Position numbers and translations under genes: made by a program. Below the pieces are notes generated by a model. The model searched no databases. It had not been told where the DNA came from and worked only from the letters and a program-made list of their open reading frames with translations. This document shows, piece after piece, positions 1 to 8,098 of a stretch of 64,000 bases of DNA. Origin of the DNA: Falsiroseomonas tokyonensis. Its GTDB lineage: Bacteria; Pseudomonadota; Alphaproteobacteria; Acetobacterales; Acetobacteraceae. The stretch is taken from assembly GCF_019024325.1 (NCBI RefSeq), contig NZ_JAFNJS010000010.1, positions 104,709 to 168,708 on the forward strand, read 5' to 3'. Position 1 is the stretch's first letter. Every line of letters begins with the position of its first letter.

Positions 1-141
1 TACCAGCGGCTGCTGAATCACATCGTGCCGGACCGGGTGCATGTCCTGTCCGCCGGCCGCATCGTGAAGTCGGGTGGGCCGGAGCTGGCGCAGGAGCTGG
101 AAGCCTCCGGCTACGGCGCGATCCAGGCGGCCGCGGCATGA
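1..141 (+). CDS. sufC: SufC Fe-S assembly ATPase, C-terminal end only
   Basis: This is the last 46 codons of a gene that begins before the window. The tail reads [19 protein letters not shown] followed by [19 protein letters not shown], which matches the end of SufC, the ABC-type ATPase of the SufBCD scaffold complex in the cytoplasm. The Walker motifs lie outside the window, so the call rests on the C-terminal sequence and on the position directly before sufD. The stop codon overlaps the sufD start in an ATGA arrangement, which suggests translational coupling. sufB would be expected further upstream. Confidence 0.85.
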   Translation, partial: YQRLLNHIVPDRVHVLSAGRIVKSGGPELAQELEASGYGAIQAAAA

Positions 142-1448
142 CAGCGATGAACGGCACCGGGCCCGCCGCCTTCCTGGGGCGGCATGAGGGGCTGCGCGGG
201 CGGTTGCCCGGCGCGTCGCTGCCCTGGGTGGAGGCGCTGCGTGACCGCAGCGCCGCCGCCTTCCGGGCGCAGGGCTTTCCGACACGGCGCGTTGAGGCGT
301 GGAAGTACACGGACCTCGCGGCTGTCAACACCAGCGTCTTCGGAGAGCCGCTGACGGGCGTGGACGATGCGCTGGCCCTGCCGCCGGCGACCGGCCCGCG
401 CGCGGTCTTCATCGATGGACGCTTCCGCGCGGATCTCTCGAACCTCGAGGGGCTGTCCTACACGGTCGAGAACCTAGCCTGGGCGCTGCCGACGCTGGAG
501 ACGCGCCTCGGCGCGCTGGTGCGGCCGGAGGAGCAGGCGCTAGCCGCGCTGAACGGCATGCTCTTCGAGGATGGGCTGGTGGTGACGGTGCCGGACGGCG
601 TGGCAGCCGGCGTGCTGCATCTCGTCTCCTTCGCCACCGAGAGCGAGCGCGCGCCCGCCTTCCATCCGCGCCACCTGGTGCGGCTGGGCGAGGGTGCCTC
701 GCTGACGCTGATCGAGACGGCGGCCGGGCCGGTGCGCGCGCGCTACCTGCACAACCCGGTCTTCGAGATCGAGGTGGCCGCTGGCGCGCGGATGAACCAT
801 GGCCGGCTGCAGCAGGAAGGGCGCGAGGCCTTCTTCCTGTCCACCGTCTATGCCCGCGTGCAGGAAGGCGGCACCTACGACAACTTCACCATGAATGCGG
901 GCAGCCGCCTGGCGCGCAACGAGATCCATGTCGCGCTCTGCGGCCCCAAGGCCGAGTGCCACATGAACGGCGTGCAGCTGCTGGCCGATGGGCAGCATGC
1001 GGATACGACGACCGCGCTGGACCATGCGGCGCCCGACTGTTCCTCCCGCCAGACCTACAAGACGGTGCTCTCGGGCAAGTCGCGCGGCGTGTTCCAGGGC
1101 AAGATCCTGGTGCGGCAGATCGCCCAGAAGACCGATGGCTACCAGATGAACCAGGCGCTGCTGCTCTCGCCGGAAGCCGAGATCGACAGCAAGCCGCAGC
1201 TGGAAATCTACGCCGACGACGTGAAGTGCAGCCACGGCGCTACGGTGGGGGAGCTGGATGCGGAGCAGATCTTCTTCCTGCGCTCCCGCGGCATTCCGGC
1301 GGAGCAGGCCAAGGCCATCCTGGTCGAGGCCTTCCTGACGGAGGCGGTGGAGGCCGTGGCGGATGAGCATATCCGCGAGGCACTGACGGGCGCCGTCGCC
1401 GGCTGGTGGCAGCGCCAGGGCATCCAGGGTGGGATCGAGGCCGCGTGA
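138..1448 (+). CDS. sufD: SufD, Fe-S cluster assembly scaffold protein
   Basis: The protein has 436 residues, a normal length for SufD. SufD joins SufB and SufC in the complex that builds iron-sulfur clusters from sulfide passed on by SufS. The N-terminal part carries the [13 protein letters not shown] motif typical of SufD. The C-terminal half holds the beta-helix core with [24 protein letters not shown]-like and [17 protein letters not shown] stretches, including the conserved late Cys-His pair. The start overlaps sufC (ATGA) and the stop overlaps the sufS start (TGATG), so sufC-D-S form one transcript. Confidence 0.96.
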   Translation: MTAMNGTGPAAFLGRHEGLRGRLPGASLPWVEALRDRSAAAFRAQGFPTRRVEAWKYTDLAAVNTSVFGEPLTGVDDALALPPATGPRAVFIDGRFRADLSNLEGLSYTVENLAWALPTLETRLGALVRPEEQALAALNGMLFEDGLVVTVPDGVAAGVLHLVSFATESERAPAFHPRHLVRLGEGASLTLIETAAGPVRARYLHNPVFEIEVAAGARMNHGRLQQEGREAFFLSTVYARVQEGGTYDNFTMNAGSRLARNEIHVALCGPKAECHMNGVQLLADGQHADTTTALDHAAPDCSSRQTYKTVLSGKSRGVFQGKILVRQIAQKTDGYQMNQALLLSPEAEIDSKPQLEIYADDVKCSHGATVGELDAEQIFFLRSRGIPAEQAKAILVEAFLTEAVEAVADEHIREALTGAVAGWWQRQGIQGGIEAA

Positions 1449-2689
1449 TGGACGGGCACATGGCGCCGCCGCTGAATCTGGACGCGATCCGCGCGGATTT
1501 CCCCATCCTGTCGGAGAAGGTGCGCGGCAAGGCCTTCACCTTCCTCGACAGCGGCGCCTCCGCCCAGAAGCCGCGGCAGGTGATCGGCGCCATGGTGCGG
1601 ATGATGGAGACGGCCTATGCCAATGTCCATCGCGGCGCCTACCACATGAGCGAGCAGGCGACCGAGGCCTATGAGGCCGCCCGCGGCGCCGTGGCGCGTT
1701 TCCTGAATGCTGGTGATACCCGGGAAATCGTCTTCACCGGCAGCAGCACGAACGCCATCAACCTGGTGGCGCACAGCTATGGGCGCGGCGTGATGAAGCC
1801 GGGGCAGGCGGTGGTGATTTCCGAGATGGAGCACCACGCGAATATCGTGCCCTGGCAGATGGCGCGCGACGCCGTGGGCATCGAGCTGCGCGTGTGCCGG
1901 ATCACGGACAGCGGCGAGCTGGACCTGGATGACCTCGCCGCCAAGCTGGCGGACGGCAAGGTCGGGTTGGTGGCGGTCACGCACATGTCCAACGTCCTCG
2001 GCACCGTCACGCCTGCCGCGCAGATCGCGCGCATGGCGCATGAGGCCGGCGCGAAGGTGCTGTTCGATGGCAGCCAGGCGGCGGTGCATCGGCGCGTCGA
2101 TGTGCGCGAGATCGACGCGGATTTCTATGTCTTCACCGGGCACAAGCTGTACGGGCCGACCGGCATCGGCGTGCTCTACGCCAAGGGCGCGCTGCAGGAG
2201 GTGATGCCGCCCTTCCTCGGCGGCGGCGACATGATCGCCGAAGTCTCCTTCGAACGCTCCGTCTGGGCGCCCTATCCGGCGAAGTTCGAGGCCGGCACGC
2301 CGCCGATCATCGAAGCGATCGGCCTGCACGCCGCGATCGACTATGTCGAGGCCATCGGCATGCCGGCGATCGAGGCGCATGAGCGTGCGCTGGTCGATCG
2401 CGCCATGGCCCGCCTGCCCCAGATCGAGGGCGTGACCCTGCTCGGCCGCGCGCAGGATCGTGGCGGCGTCTTCGCCTTCGCGATCGACACAGCCCATGCG
2501 CATGACGTGGCGACGCTGCTGGATCGCGCCGGCATCGCCGTGCGCTCCGGCCGCCATTGCGCCGAGCCGCTGCATCAGCGCTTCAACGTCGAGAGCACCT
2601 GCCGTGCCTCCTTCGGCCTCTACACCACGCCGGCGGAGGTCGATCTGCTGGCCGATGCGCTGGGCCAGGCGCGGGAGTTCTTCCGATGA
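1448..2689 (+). CDS. sufS: SufS cysteine desulfurase
   Basis: This is a PLP-dependent class V aminotransferase-fold enzyme that takes sulfur from L-cysteine for Fe-S assembly. The start was placed at the ATG overlapping the sufD stop; an upstream in-frame start would lie inside sufD. The resulting 413 residues match SufS length. The PLP lysine is K233 in FTGHKLYGPTGIG, and the catalytic cysteine is C371 in RSGRHCAEPLHQR, the group II (SufS) form. The stop overlaps the sufU ATG, so sulfur donor and scaffold are probably co-translated. No sufE is seen in the window; SufU is the likely sulfur acceptor. Confidence 0.96.
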   Translation: MDGHMAPPLNLDAIRADFPILSEKVRGKAFTFLDSGASAQKPRQVIGAMVRMMETAYANVHRGAYHMSEQATEAYEAARGAVARFLNAGDTREIVFTGSSTNAINLVAHSYGRGVMKPGQAVVISEMEHHANIVPWQMARDAVGIELRVCRITDSGELDLDDLAAKLADGKVGLVAVTHMSNVLGTVTPAAQIARMAHEAGAKVLFDGSQAAVHRRVDVREIDADFYVFTGHKLYGPTGIGVLYAKGALQEVMPPFLGGGDMIAEVSFERSVWAPYPAKFEAGTPPIIEAIGLHAAIDYVEAIGMPAIEAHERALVDRAMARLPQIEGVTLLGRAQDRGGVFAFAIDTAHAHDVATLLDRAGIAVRSGRHCAEPLHQRFNVESTCRASFGLYTTPAEVDLLADALGQAREFFR

Positions 2690-3165
2690 GCGGCGGCCTG
2701 TTCGACGATCTGCGCGACCTGTACCAGGAGGTCATCCTGGACCACGGCCGCAAGCCGCGGAACTTCAAGCGGCTGGAGGACGCCAACCGCACGGCGCGCG
2801 GCGACAACCCCATGTGCGGCGACCGCATGGAATTGTTCGTCAGGCTGGCCGAGGATGGCCATATCGAGGAGGCCGCCTTCCAGGGCCGCGGCTGCGCCAT
2901 CTCCATGGCCAGCGCCTCGCTGATGACGGACACGATCAAGGGCAAGACGCAGGACCAGGCGCGCAAGATGGGCGAGAATTTCCGCGCCCTGGCCATGACG
3001 GGCGTCTGCCCCGACTGCGGCGGCGACATCGCGGAGGACATGGAGCGCCTGGCGCCGCTCTCCGGCGTGCATGACTTCCCGAGCCGCGTGAAATGCGCGA
3101 CGCTGGCCTGGCACACGCTGAACGCGGCGCTGGATGGCGGCGCGAAGGAGGCGAGCAGTGAGTGA
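2686..3165 (+). CDS. sufU: SufU-type Fe-S scaffold / sulfur transfer protein
   Basis: A 159-residue NifU/IscU-fold protein, expected to accept persulfide from SufS. It has the SufU pattern: NPMCGDRMEL near residue 45, GRGCAISMASASLM near residue 70, and FPSRVKCATLAWHTL near the end, giving the three conserved cysteines and the ligand aspartate. The start at 2686 overlaps the sufS stop; the open frame extends further upstream, but only inside sufS. Between the second and third cysteine lies an extra CPDCGGD segment that I do not recall in Bacillus SufU, so one more metal-binding pair may be present. Confidence 0.93.
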   Translation: MSGGLFDDLRDLYQEVILDHGRKPRNFKRLEDANRTARGDNPMCGDRMELFVRLAEDGHIEEAAFQGRGCAISMASASLMTDTIKGKTQDQARKMGENFRALAMTGVCPDCGGDIAEDMERLAPLSGVHDFPSRVKCATLAWHTLNAALDGGAKEASSE

Positions 3166-3529
3166 GACCCCGAATGCGCCGGTGCATGGCAGTTGGACGC
3201 CCGAGGGTGGCACGGAGCCGCCGGTGCGGGTGAACGAGGATGCCGTGATTTCCGTCCTCAAGACGGTCTTCGACCCCGAGATCCCCGTCGATATCTACGA
3301 ACTCGGCCTGATCTATGCGGTCGAGATCGGCGATGATGGGCACGTCAAGGTGGAGATGACGCTCACCACCCCCTCCTGCCCCTCGGCACAGGAACTGCCG
3401 GTGCAGGCGGAGGAGGCGGTGCGGGCCGTGCCGGGCGTGACGGATGTGACGGTCGAGGTTGTCTGGGATCCGCCCTGGGACCAGAGCCGGATGAGCGAAG
3501 ACGCGCGCCTCGCGCTGAACATGTATTGA
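3158..3529 (+). CDS. sufT: SufT-like MIP18/DUF59 Fe-S maturation factor
   Basis: A 123-residue MIP18-family (DUF59) protein, the type that sits in SUF operons and helps Fe-S delivery. The core reads DPEIPVDIYELGLIYAVEI then TLTTPSCPSAQELP, with the conserved Cys in the TPSCP loop, and ends in VVWDPPWDQSRMSEDARL. The GTG at 3158 was chosen because an AAGGAGG box precedes it by about 7 bases; an upstream in-frame ATG lies deeper inside sufU. It overlaps sufU by 8 bases. The MIP18 family also includes PaaD, but the operon makes SufT the better name. Confidence 0.93.
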   Translation: MSETPNAPVHGSWTPEGGTEPPVRVNEDAVISVLKTVFDPEIPVDIYELGLIYAVEIGDDGHVKVEMTLTTPSCPSAQELPVQAEEAVRAVPGVTDVTVEVVWDPPWDQSRMSEDARLALNMY

Positions 3530-3542
3530 GGGAGGCCATGCG

Positions 3543-3908
3543 ATGAGCACAACCACCCAAGCCCGCCCACGCCGCGCCCTGCCGCCGCTGATGGGGCTGT
3601 CCGATGCCGCCGCGGAGCGGCTGCGCGGGCTCTACGCCACCGGCGAGGCCGGCAAGACCTTGCGCATTGCGGTGAAGACCAAGGGCTGCTCCGGCATGGC
3701 CTATGACCTGTCCTGGGTCGACGGGCCGGGGTCGGGGGATGAGGTGGTGACCGACAAGGGCGTCACCGTGGTGGTCGACCGCAAGGCGACGCTGTTCCTG
3801 ATCGGCACGGTGATGGATTACGAGGTGAAGGCCATGTCCGCCGGCTTCACCTTCACCAATCCGAACGAGAAGGGCCGCTGCGGCTGCGGCGAGAGTTTCC
3901 ACGTCTGA
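3543..3908 (+). CDS. sufA: A-type Fe-S carrier protein (SufA/IscA family)
   Basis: This 121-residue HesB/IscA-fold protein should carry Fe-S clusters from the SufBCD scaffold to target enzymes. The three ligand cysteines are visible in KTKGCSGMAYDL and in the C-terminal GRCGCGESF. A GGGAGG ribosome-binding site lies 6-8 bases before the ATG. It is the last gene of the SUF operon, 13 bases after sufT. The sequence alone cannot separate SufA from IscA; the operon favours SufA. Confidence 0.95.
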   Translation: MSTTTQARPRRALPPLMGLSDAAAERLRGLYATGEAGKTLRIAVKTKGCSGMAYDLSWVDGPGSGDEVVTDKGVTVVVDRKATLFLIGTVMDYEVKAMSAGFTFTNPNEKGRCGCGESFHV

Positions 3909-4035
3909 CGGGCTGACCGCCCTCCCGGCCGGCTGACTCGACAGAAGTTCTTGCAAGCCGGGTTTGCGCCAAGGATGCTCGGGCCCAGCGGCGACGCAAC
4001 GGATCGTCGCCGCAAAAGCTGCCGAGGAACCTGCC

Positions 4036-5046
4036 ATGAAAGCTTCGCTCCAGAGAGTCGCGCCGGCCGCCTGCGCCTTCATGGCGCTGCTGGGAACGGC
4101 CTTGGCCGTCAGCCCGCAGGCCCGTGCCGAGCCACCCTCCGCCGAGGCCATCATCGAGGCCTTCGAAGGCGTGCTCGGCCCGATCCGCACCAGCCGCCCG
4201 AGCCACGCCAAGGGCACCTGCGCCGCCGGCCATTTCGTCGCGACGCCCGAGGGGGCCCGCTTTTCCGTGGCGCCCGTCTTCAACGGGCAGCGCGTGCCGA
4301 CGATCATCCGCTTCGGCGTCGGGGTCGGCAATCCGGCCGGGCCCGATACCGGCCGGACGACGCGCAGCCTGTCCATCCGCTTCGAGACGCAGGCTGGCGA
4401 CATCTGGGACATGGCGAATATCTCCGCCCCCATCTTCGGCGCGCCGACGCCGGAGGCGATGGTGGCCGGACTTGTGGCCCGGCGTCCGGACCCGGCGACC
4501 GGCCAGCCCGACCCACAGAAGGTCGCGGCCTTCCTGGCGGCCAATCCGGCCACCACGCTCCAGGCGCGCTGGCTCGCTGCCACCCTGCCGCCGGCGAGCT
4601 GGGCCACCACGCCCTATTGGGGCGTGAATGCCTTCCGCTTTCGCGGCGCCGATGGCGAGGTGCGGCATGTCCGCTGGGTCTTCGAGCCGCGCGCCGGCGT
4701 CCAGCGGCTGACCGAGGAGGAGATGCGCACCCGTCCCGCCAACTTCCTGGCCGACGAGCTGCGCGGACGGGTCGCGGCCGCGCCGGTGGAATTCGATATG
4801 GTGCTGCAATTCGCGGGCCCCGGCGACGACCTGGTCAACCCAACCATCGCCTGGCCGGATGACCGGCCACGCGCGGTGGTCGGGCGGCTGACGGTCACGG
4901 AGGTCGCCCCCGGCCCGGGCGGCGCCTGCGACCCGATCAGCTTCCTGACGCTCGACCTCGCGCCCGGCGTCGAATACAGCGACGACCCGACCCTGCACGC
5001 GCGCACCGGCACCTACGCCGTGTCGCTGTCCCGACGCCTGCAATAG
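4036..5046 (+). CDS. Exported catalase-family (SrpA-like) heme peroxidase
   Basis: A 336-residue protein with a signal peptide of about 33 residues (hydrophobic stretch ACAFMALLGTALAV, cleavage near QARAE). The mature part is a small catalase-fold domain. SRPSHAKGTCAAGHF holds the distal histidine, RFGVGVGNPAGPDTGRTTR is the heme-pocket segment, and the C-terminal GVEYSDDPTLHARTGTYAVS corresponds to the region before the proximal tyrosine. It is shorter than true catalases (about 480 residues) and fits the periplasmic catalase-family peroxidases. The ATG at 4036 was preferred over 3964 because it gives a clean signal peptide and has a GAGG box upstream. It is probably transcribed alone. Confidence 0.85.
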   Translation: MKASLQRVAPAACAFMALLGTALAVSPQARAEPPSAEAIIEAFEGVLGPIRTSRPSHAKGTCAAGHFVATPEGARFSVAPVFNGQRVPTIIRFGVGVGNPAGPDTGRTTRSLSIRFETQAGDIWDMANISAPIFGAPTPEAMVAGLVARRPDPATGQPDPQKVAAFLAANPATTLQARWLAATLPPASWATTPYWGVNAFRFRGADGEVRHVRWVFEPRAGVQRLTEEEMRTRPANFLADELRGRVAAAPVEFDMVLQFAGPGDDLVNPTIAWPDDRPRAVVGRLTVTEVAPGPGGACDPISFLTLDLAPGVEYSDDPTLHARTGTYAVSLSRRLQ

Positions 5047-5062
5047 CAGGGCAATAGCAGGG
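5041..5062 (+). repeat. 11-bp perfect tandem duplication across a stop codon
   Basis: CAATAGCAGGG occurs twice head to tail (5041-5051 and 5052-5062). The first copy contains the TAG stop of the peroxidase gene. It looks like a simple slippage duplication. Confidence 0.8.
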
Positions 5063-5068
5063 CCGGCT

Positions 5069-5091
5069 GCGGGCCAGCCAGGCTGGCCCGC
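5069..5091. terminator. Probable bidirectional terminator hairpin
   Basis: GCGGGCCAGCC and GGCTGGCCCGC form a perfect 11-bp stem around a single A. It lies between the convergent ends of the peroxidase gene (5046) and the Bug receptor gene (5103). There is no T-run, so termination is inferred from position and stem strength. Confidence 0.6.
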
Positions 5092-5102
5092 TTCGGTGCC
5101 TG

Positions 5103-6059
5103 TCAGTTCAGCGTCAGCCCGCGCAGCAGCCCGGCCTTCTGCTCCACATCCTGCTGCACCCGGCGGCTGAAGTCGGCCTGGTTCAGGAAGAAGTTGGTGG
5201 GCTGGCTGCCGGTGCGCGCGGCGGCGCGGTAGCTGTCGCTGGCCGCCGCCGTGGCGCAGGCGGCCTCGATACGGGCGACGCGGTCGGCCGGCGTGGCGGC
5301 CGGCGCGAACAAGCCGCCGAAGCTGGCCGGCAGCACCTCGAACCCCTGCTCCACCGCGGTCGGCGCGTCCGGGAAATCCGGGTGGCGCTGGCTGTCGAAC
5401 ACCGCCAGCACGCGCAGGTCATTCCGCCCCGCCGCCGAGCCCAGGACGATGGAGCCGACATCGATGCGCCCGGACAGCACTTCCGTCATCACCGCCGCAT
5501 CGGCGCGATAGGGCACGTGCTCCACCTGCACATTCGCCGCCTGCGCCCATTGCACCATGGCGAGGTGCGGGATGGAGGTGACGCCCAGCGTGCCATAGGT
5601 CACCTGGCTCGGCCGCGCGCGTGCCGCCGCCTGCAGGTCGGACAGCGTGCGGAAGGGGCTGTCCGGCTTGACCACCAGCGCCATGGAATTGTTGAACACC
5701 TGGCAGATCGGCCGGAAGGAATTGGCCTGCAGCCCGGAGGTCGGCTGGATCACCGGCAGGACGGAGGCGACCAGCGCGGGCACGAAGAGCAGCGTATAGC
5801 CATCCGGCGCCGATCGCGCGACGGAGGCCGAGCCCACCGCGCCGGCCGCTCCGTCGCGGTTGATGACGACGACGGTCTGGCCCAGCTGCGGCGTCATCGC
5901 TGCGGCGAGGGACCGCACCAGCAGGTCGATCGCATTGCCCGGCGGATAGGGCAGCACGACCTGCACGGGCCGCGTCGGAAACGCCTCCTGCGCCTGGGCG
6001 GTGGGCACGGCGAGCGCAAGCGCGGCGGTAGCGGCCACCACGGCGCGGCGGATGATCAT
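5103..6059 (-). CDS. TctC/Bug-family periplasmic substrate-binding receptor
   Basis: A 318-residue exported binding protein of the tripartite tricarboxylate (TTT) receptor family, which captures carboxylated or aromatic compounds in the periplasm. The N-terminus is a signal peptide (IIRRAVVAATAALALAVP, cleavage after AQA). The first mature strand is FPTRPVQVVLPYPPGNAID, and the ligand-loop stretches VINRDGAAGAVGSASVARS and VEHVPYRADAAVMTEVLSG are present. The ATG at 6059 was chosen because GGGAGG lies 8 bases before it and only 2 bases before the ATG at 6065. It is the last gene of the catabolic operon. No TctA/TctB membrane partners are seen. The ligand is unknown. Confidence 0.9.
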   Translation of the reverse strand: MIIRRAVVAATAALALAVPTAQAQEAFPTRPVQVVLPYPPGNAIDLLVRSLAAAMTPQLGQTVVVINRDGAAGAVGSASVARSAPDGYTLLFVPALVASVLPVIQPTSGLQANSFRPICQVFNNSMALVVKPDSPFRTLSDLQAAARARPSQVTYGTLGVTSIPHLAMVQWAQAANVQVEHVPYRADAAVMTEVLSGRIDVGSIVLGSAAGRNDLRVLAVFDSQRHPDFPDAPTAVEQGFEVLPASFGGLFAPAATPADRVARIEAACATAAASDSYRAAARTGSQPTNFFLNQADFSRRVQQDVEQKAGLLRGLTLN

Positions 6060-6111
6060 GGACATTGCCTCCCTGGGTCGTGTTCTTGGACGTCTTGGTA
6101 CAAGACGGCGA

Positions 6112-7053
6112 TCAGCCCGCCGGCATCAGCTTGGAAGGGTCGGAGCCGACGCGGCCCGGCACCAGCTTCGACGGATCGGAGCCGACGCGCCCGCCCGCCC
6201 CATCCGTGTCGCGCGACAGGGTGAAGTCGTAGCGGATGCTCGGCATGCCGGGGACCGGCGCATCCGGCAGGTCGTCGCGCGGCGAGATGACGAGGGACTG
6301 CGAGACGCCGAAGACCGTGTCGCTGTCCACATGCGCGTCGCCGGCGAAATACAGCGCCGTCACCAGCTCCCGGTGCTCGGGCGCCGAGATCAGCACATGG
6401 ATATGCGCCGGGCGGTAGCCGTGCCGCGCCTGGCGCTTCACCAGGTCGCCCACCGGCCCATCCATCGGGATGGAATAGCCGAGCGGCTTCACCGTGCGGA
6501 AATGGAAGCGGCCATTCTCGTCCGTGCGCAGCTGGCCGCGCATGTCCATCACGCTGGGGTCATGCGCCTGCAGGTCGTAGTGGCCCTCCGCATTCGTCTG
6601 CCAGACATCCATTTGCGCATGCGGCACGCCGCGGCCGGCAGTGTCGGTGACCTGGCCGTAGATCATGATCTCCGGCGCATGGGCGATCGTCACCAGGCTG
6701 CCGCCGAGCTCGATCTGCGGCGCGCCCTCGCGGAAGAAGGGGCCGAGCAGGCTGGTCTCGGTGCCCGCGGCCTCCCGCCCCTTGGCGTCGTGCATCACAT
6801 TCACCAGGCGCGACAGGCCGATGACGTCCGACAGCAGGATGAACTCCTGCCGGTAGGGCGTGCAGGCCTGGCCGACGGCGGTCATGAAGGCGATGCCCTT
6901 CAGCCATTCGTCCGGCGTCAGGTTCGTCTCCCGCGCGAAGGCGTGCAGGTGGCGCACCGCCGCCTCCATGATCTCGCGTAGCCGCGGATCGGGCGTGGTG
7001 GCCATCTGCTCGATGACGGTATCGGTGATTCCCTTGGCGTCGATGTCCTGCAT
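6112..7053 (-). CDS. Intradiol ring-cleavage dioxygenase, hydroxyquinol 1,2-dioxygenase type
   Basis: A 313-residue non-heme Fe(III) dioxygenase that opens a catechol- or hydroxyquinol-type ring between the hydroxyls. The N-terminal helical dimerisation part (residues 1-100) is followed by the beta-sandwich. The expected iron ligands are visible: the tyrosine of AEGHYDLQ, the tyrosine of GYSIPMDGPVGD, and both histidines of GYRPAHIHVLIS. A product of maleylacetate (from hydroxyquinol) is likely because a maleylacetate reductase lies at 19928-20980, but catechol is possible. An AGGAGGG box precedes the ATG at 7053. The C-terminus ends in two copies of a 12-residue unit (GRVGSDPSKLVP). Confidence 0.88.
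   Translation of the reverse strand: MQDIDAKGITDTVIEQMATTPDPRLREIMEAAVRHLHAFARETNLTPDEWLKGIAFMTAVGQACTPYRQEFILLSDVIGLSRLVNVMHDAKGREAAGTETSLLGPFFREGAPQIELGGSLVTIAHAPEIMIYGQVTDTAGRGVPHAQMDVWQTNAEGHYDLQAHDPSVMDMRGQLRTDENGRFHFRTVKPLGYSIPMDGPVGDLVKRQARHGYRPAHIHVLISAPEHRELVTALYFAGDAHVDSDTVFGVSQSLVISPRDDLPDAPVPGMPSIRYDFTLSRDTDGAGGRVGSDPSKLVPGRVGSDPSKLMPAG
6122..6193 (-). repeat. Two 36-bp tandem units encoding the dioxygenase tail
   Basis: Two in-frame 36-base units with about six differences encode GRVGSDPSKLVP and GRVGSDPSKLMP at the extreme C-terminus of the dioxygenase. The differences are mostly silent, so the duplication is not very recent. Confidence 0.8.
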
Positions 7054-7120
7054 CGGTCCCTCCTGTCCTCGCAACGTGGGCGGATAGGTTGTGCTCGCCC
7101 GGGTTGCGGAATGATGTCGT

Positions 7121-8098
7121 TCAGCCCGGCTCGATCCGTGCGTCGCGGATGATGTCGCGCCACTTGGCCACCTCGGCCGCGGTGCGCGTCGCCAGATCCT
7201 CCGGCGTGCCGCCCAGCGGTTCCACGCCCTGGTTGCGCAGCGTCTCCAGCGCCTCGGGCTTGCGCAGCCATTCATTGGTCGCGGCGTTGATACGGTCGAC
7301 GATCTCGCGCGGCGCGCCCGCCGGCATGTAGATGGCCCACCAGCCCTCCACGACGAAGTCGCGCAGGCCGAGCTCCTGCATCGTCGCCACATCCGGCAGG
7401 TTGGAAGTGCGCCGCGCGCCGGTGCTGCCGAGCACGCGCAGCTTGCCCTCCCGCACATGCTGCATCAGCGGCAGGTAGTGGTAGAACATCGCATCCACCT
7501 GGCCGGAGAGCAGGTCCGTCACCGCCTGGGCGCCGCTGCGATAGGGCACGTGCACGGTCTGCACCCCGGCGCGCAGATCCAGCAGCGCCTGGGACAGATG
7601 CCCGGTGGTGCCATTGCCGGCGGAGGCGAAGGTCAGCGGCCGGCGCTTTGCCAGTTCCAGCAGCCCGGCGAAATCCGCTGCGCCGAGTTCCGGCCGCACC
7701 GCCAGCACGACCGGCGCGGTGACGAAGGGCACCACGGGCGTGAAATCGCGCACCGCATCGGAGCCGGGTTCGCGATAGAGGCTCATATTCACGCCATGCG
7801 TGCCGCTGGTGCCGAGGATCAGCGTGTAGCCATCCGGCCTTTCCCGCGCGACGGCGGCGGCGGCGATATTCCCGCCGGCGCCGCTGCGATTGTCCACCAC
7901 CACGGTCTGGCCCAGCGCCTGGGTCAGGTGGTTGGCGATGGCGCGGCCGAACAGGTCCGTGGTGGTGCCGCCCGCGAAGGGGACCACCAGGCGCAAAGGC
8001 CGCGCCGGCCAGGCCTGCGCCCTTGCAAGCCCGGGCGTGGCGAGGCCGAGCATCGCCCCGGCGGCAAGCTGGCGGCGGCTGATCATGCGGCGGAGCAT
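7121..8098 (-). CDS. TctC/Bug-family periplasmic substrate-binding receptor
   Basis: A 325-residue receptor of the TTT family. A Tat-like or Sec signal starts MLRRMISRRQLAAGAM and ends near LARAQA. The mature protein starts WPARPLRLVVPFAGGTTTD and has the family stretches VVDNRSGAGGNIAAAAVAR and TVHVPYRSGAQAVTDLLSG. The start at 8098 has an AAAGGAA box 7 bases upstream and overlaps the 3' end of the deacetylase gene by 16 bases. It lies in the middle of the catabolic operon, so it probably binds the aromatic substrate or a breakdown product. The ligand cannot be read from the sequence. Confidence 0.9.
   Translation of the reverse strand: MLRRMISRRQLAAGAMLGLATPGLARAQAWPARPLRLVVPFAGGTTTDLFGRAIANHLTQALGQTVVVDNRSGAGGNIAAAAVARERPDGYTLILGTSGTHGVNMSLYREPGSDAVRDFTPVVPFVTAPVVLAVRPELGAADFAGLLELAKRRPLTFASAGNGTTGHLSQALLDLRAGVQTVHVPYRSGAQAVTDLLSGQVDAMFYHYLPLMQHVREGKLRVLGSTGARRTSNLPDVATMQELGLRDFVVEGWWAIYMPAGAPREIVDRINAATNEWLRKPEALETLRNQGVEPLGGTPEDLATRTAAEVAKWRDIIRDARIEPG

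Noticed and set aside
7054..7458. 135-codon N-terminal extension of the dioxygenase frame
   Set aside because: It lies over the next Bug gene in another frame, and a good ribosome-binding site marks the start at 7053.
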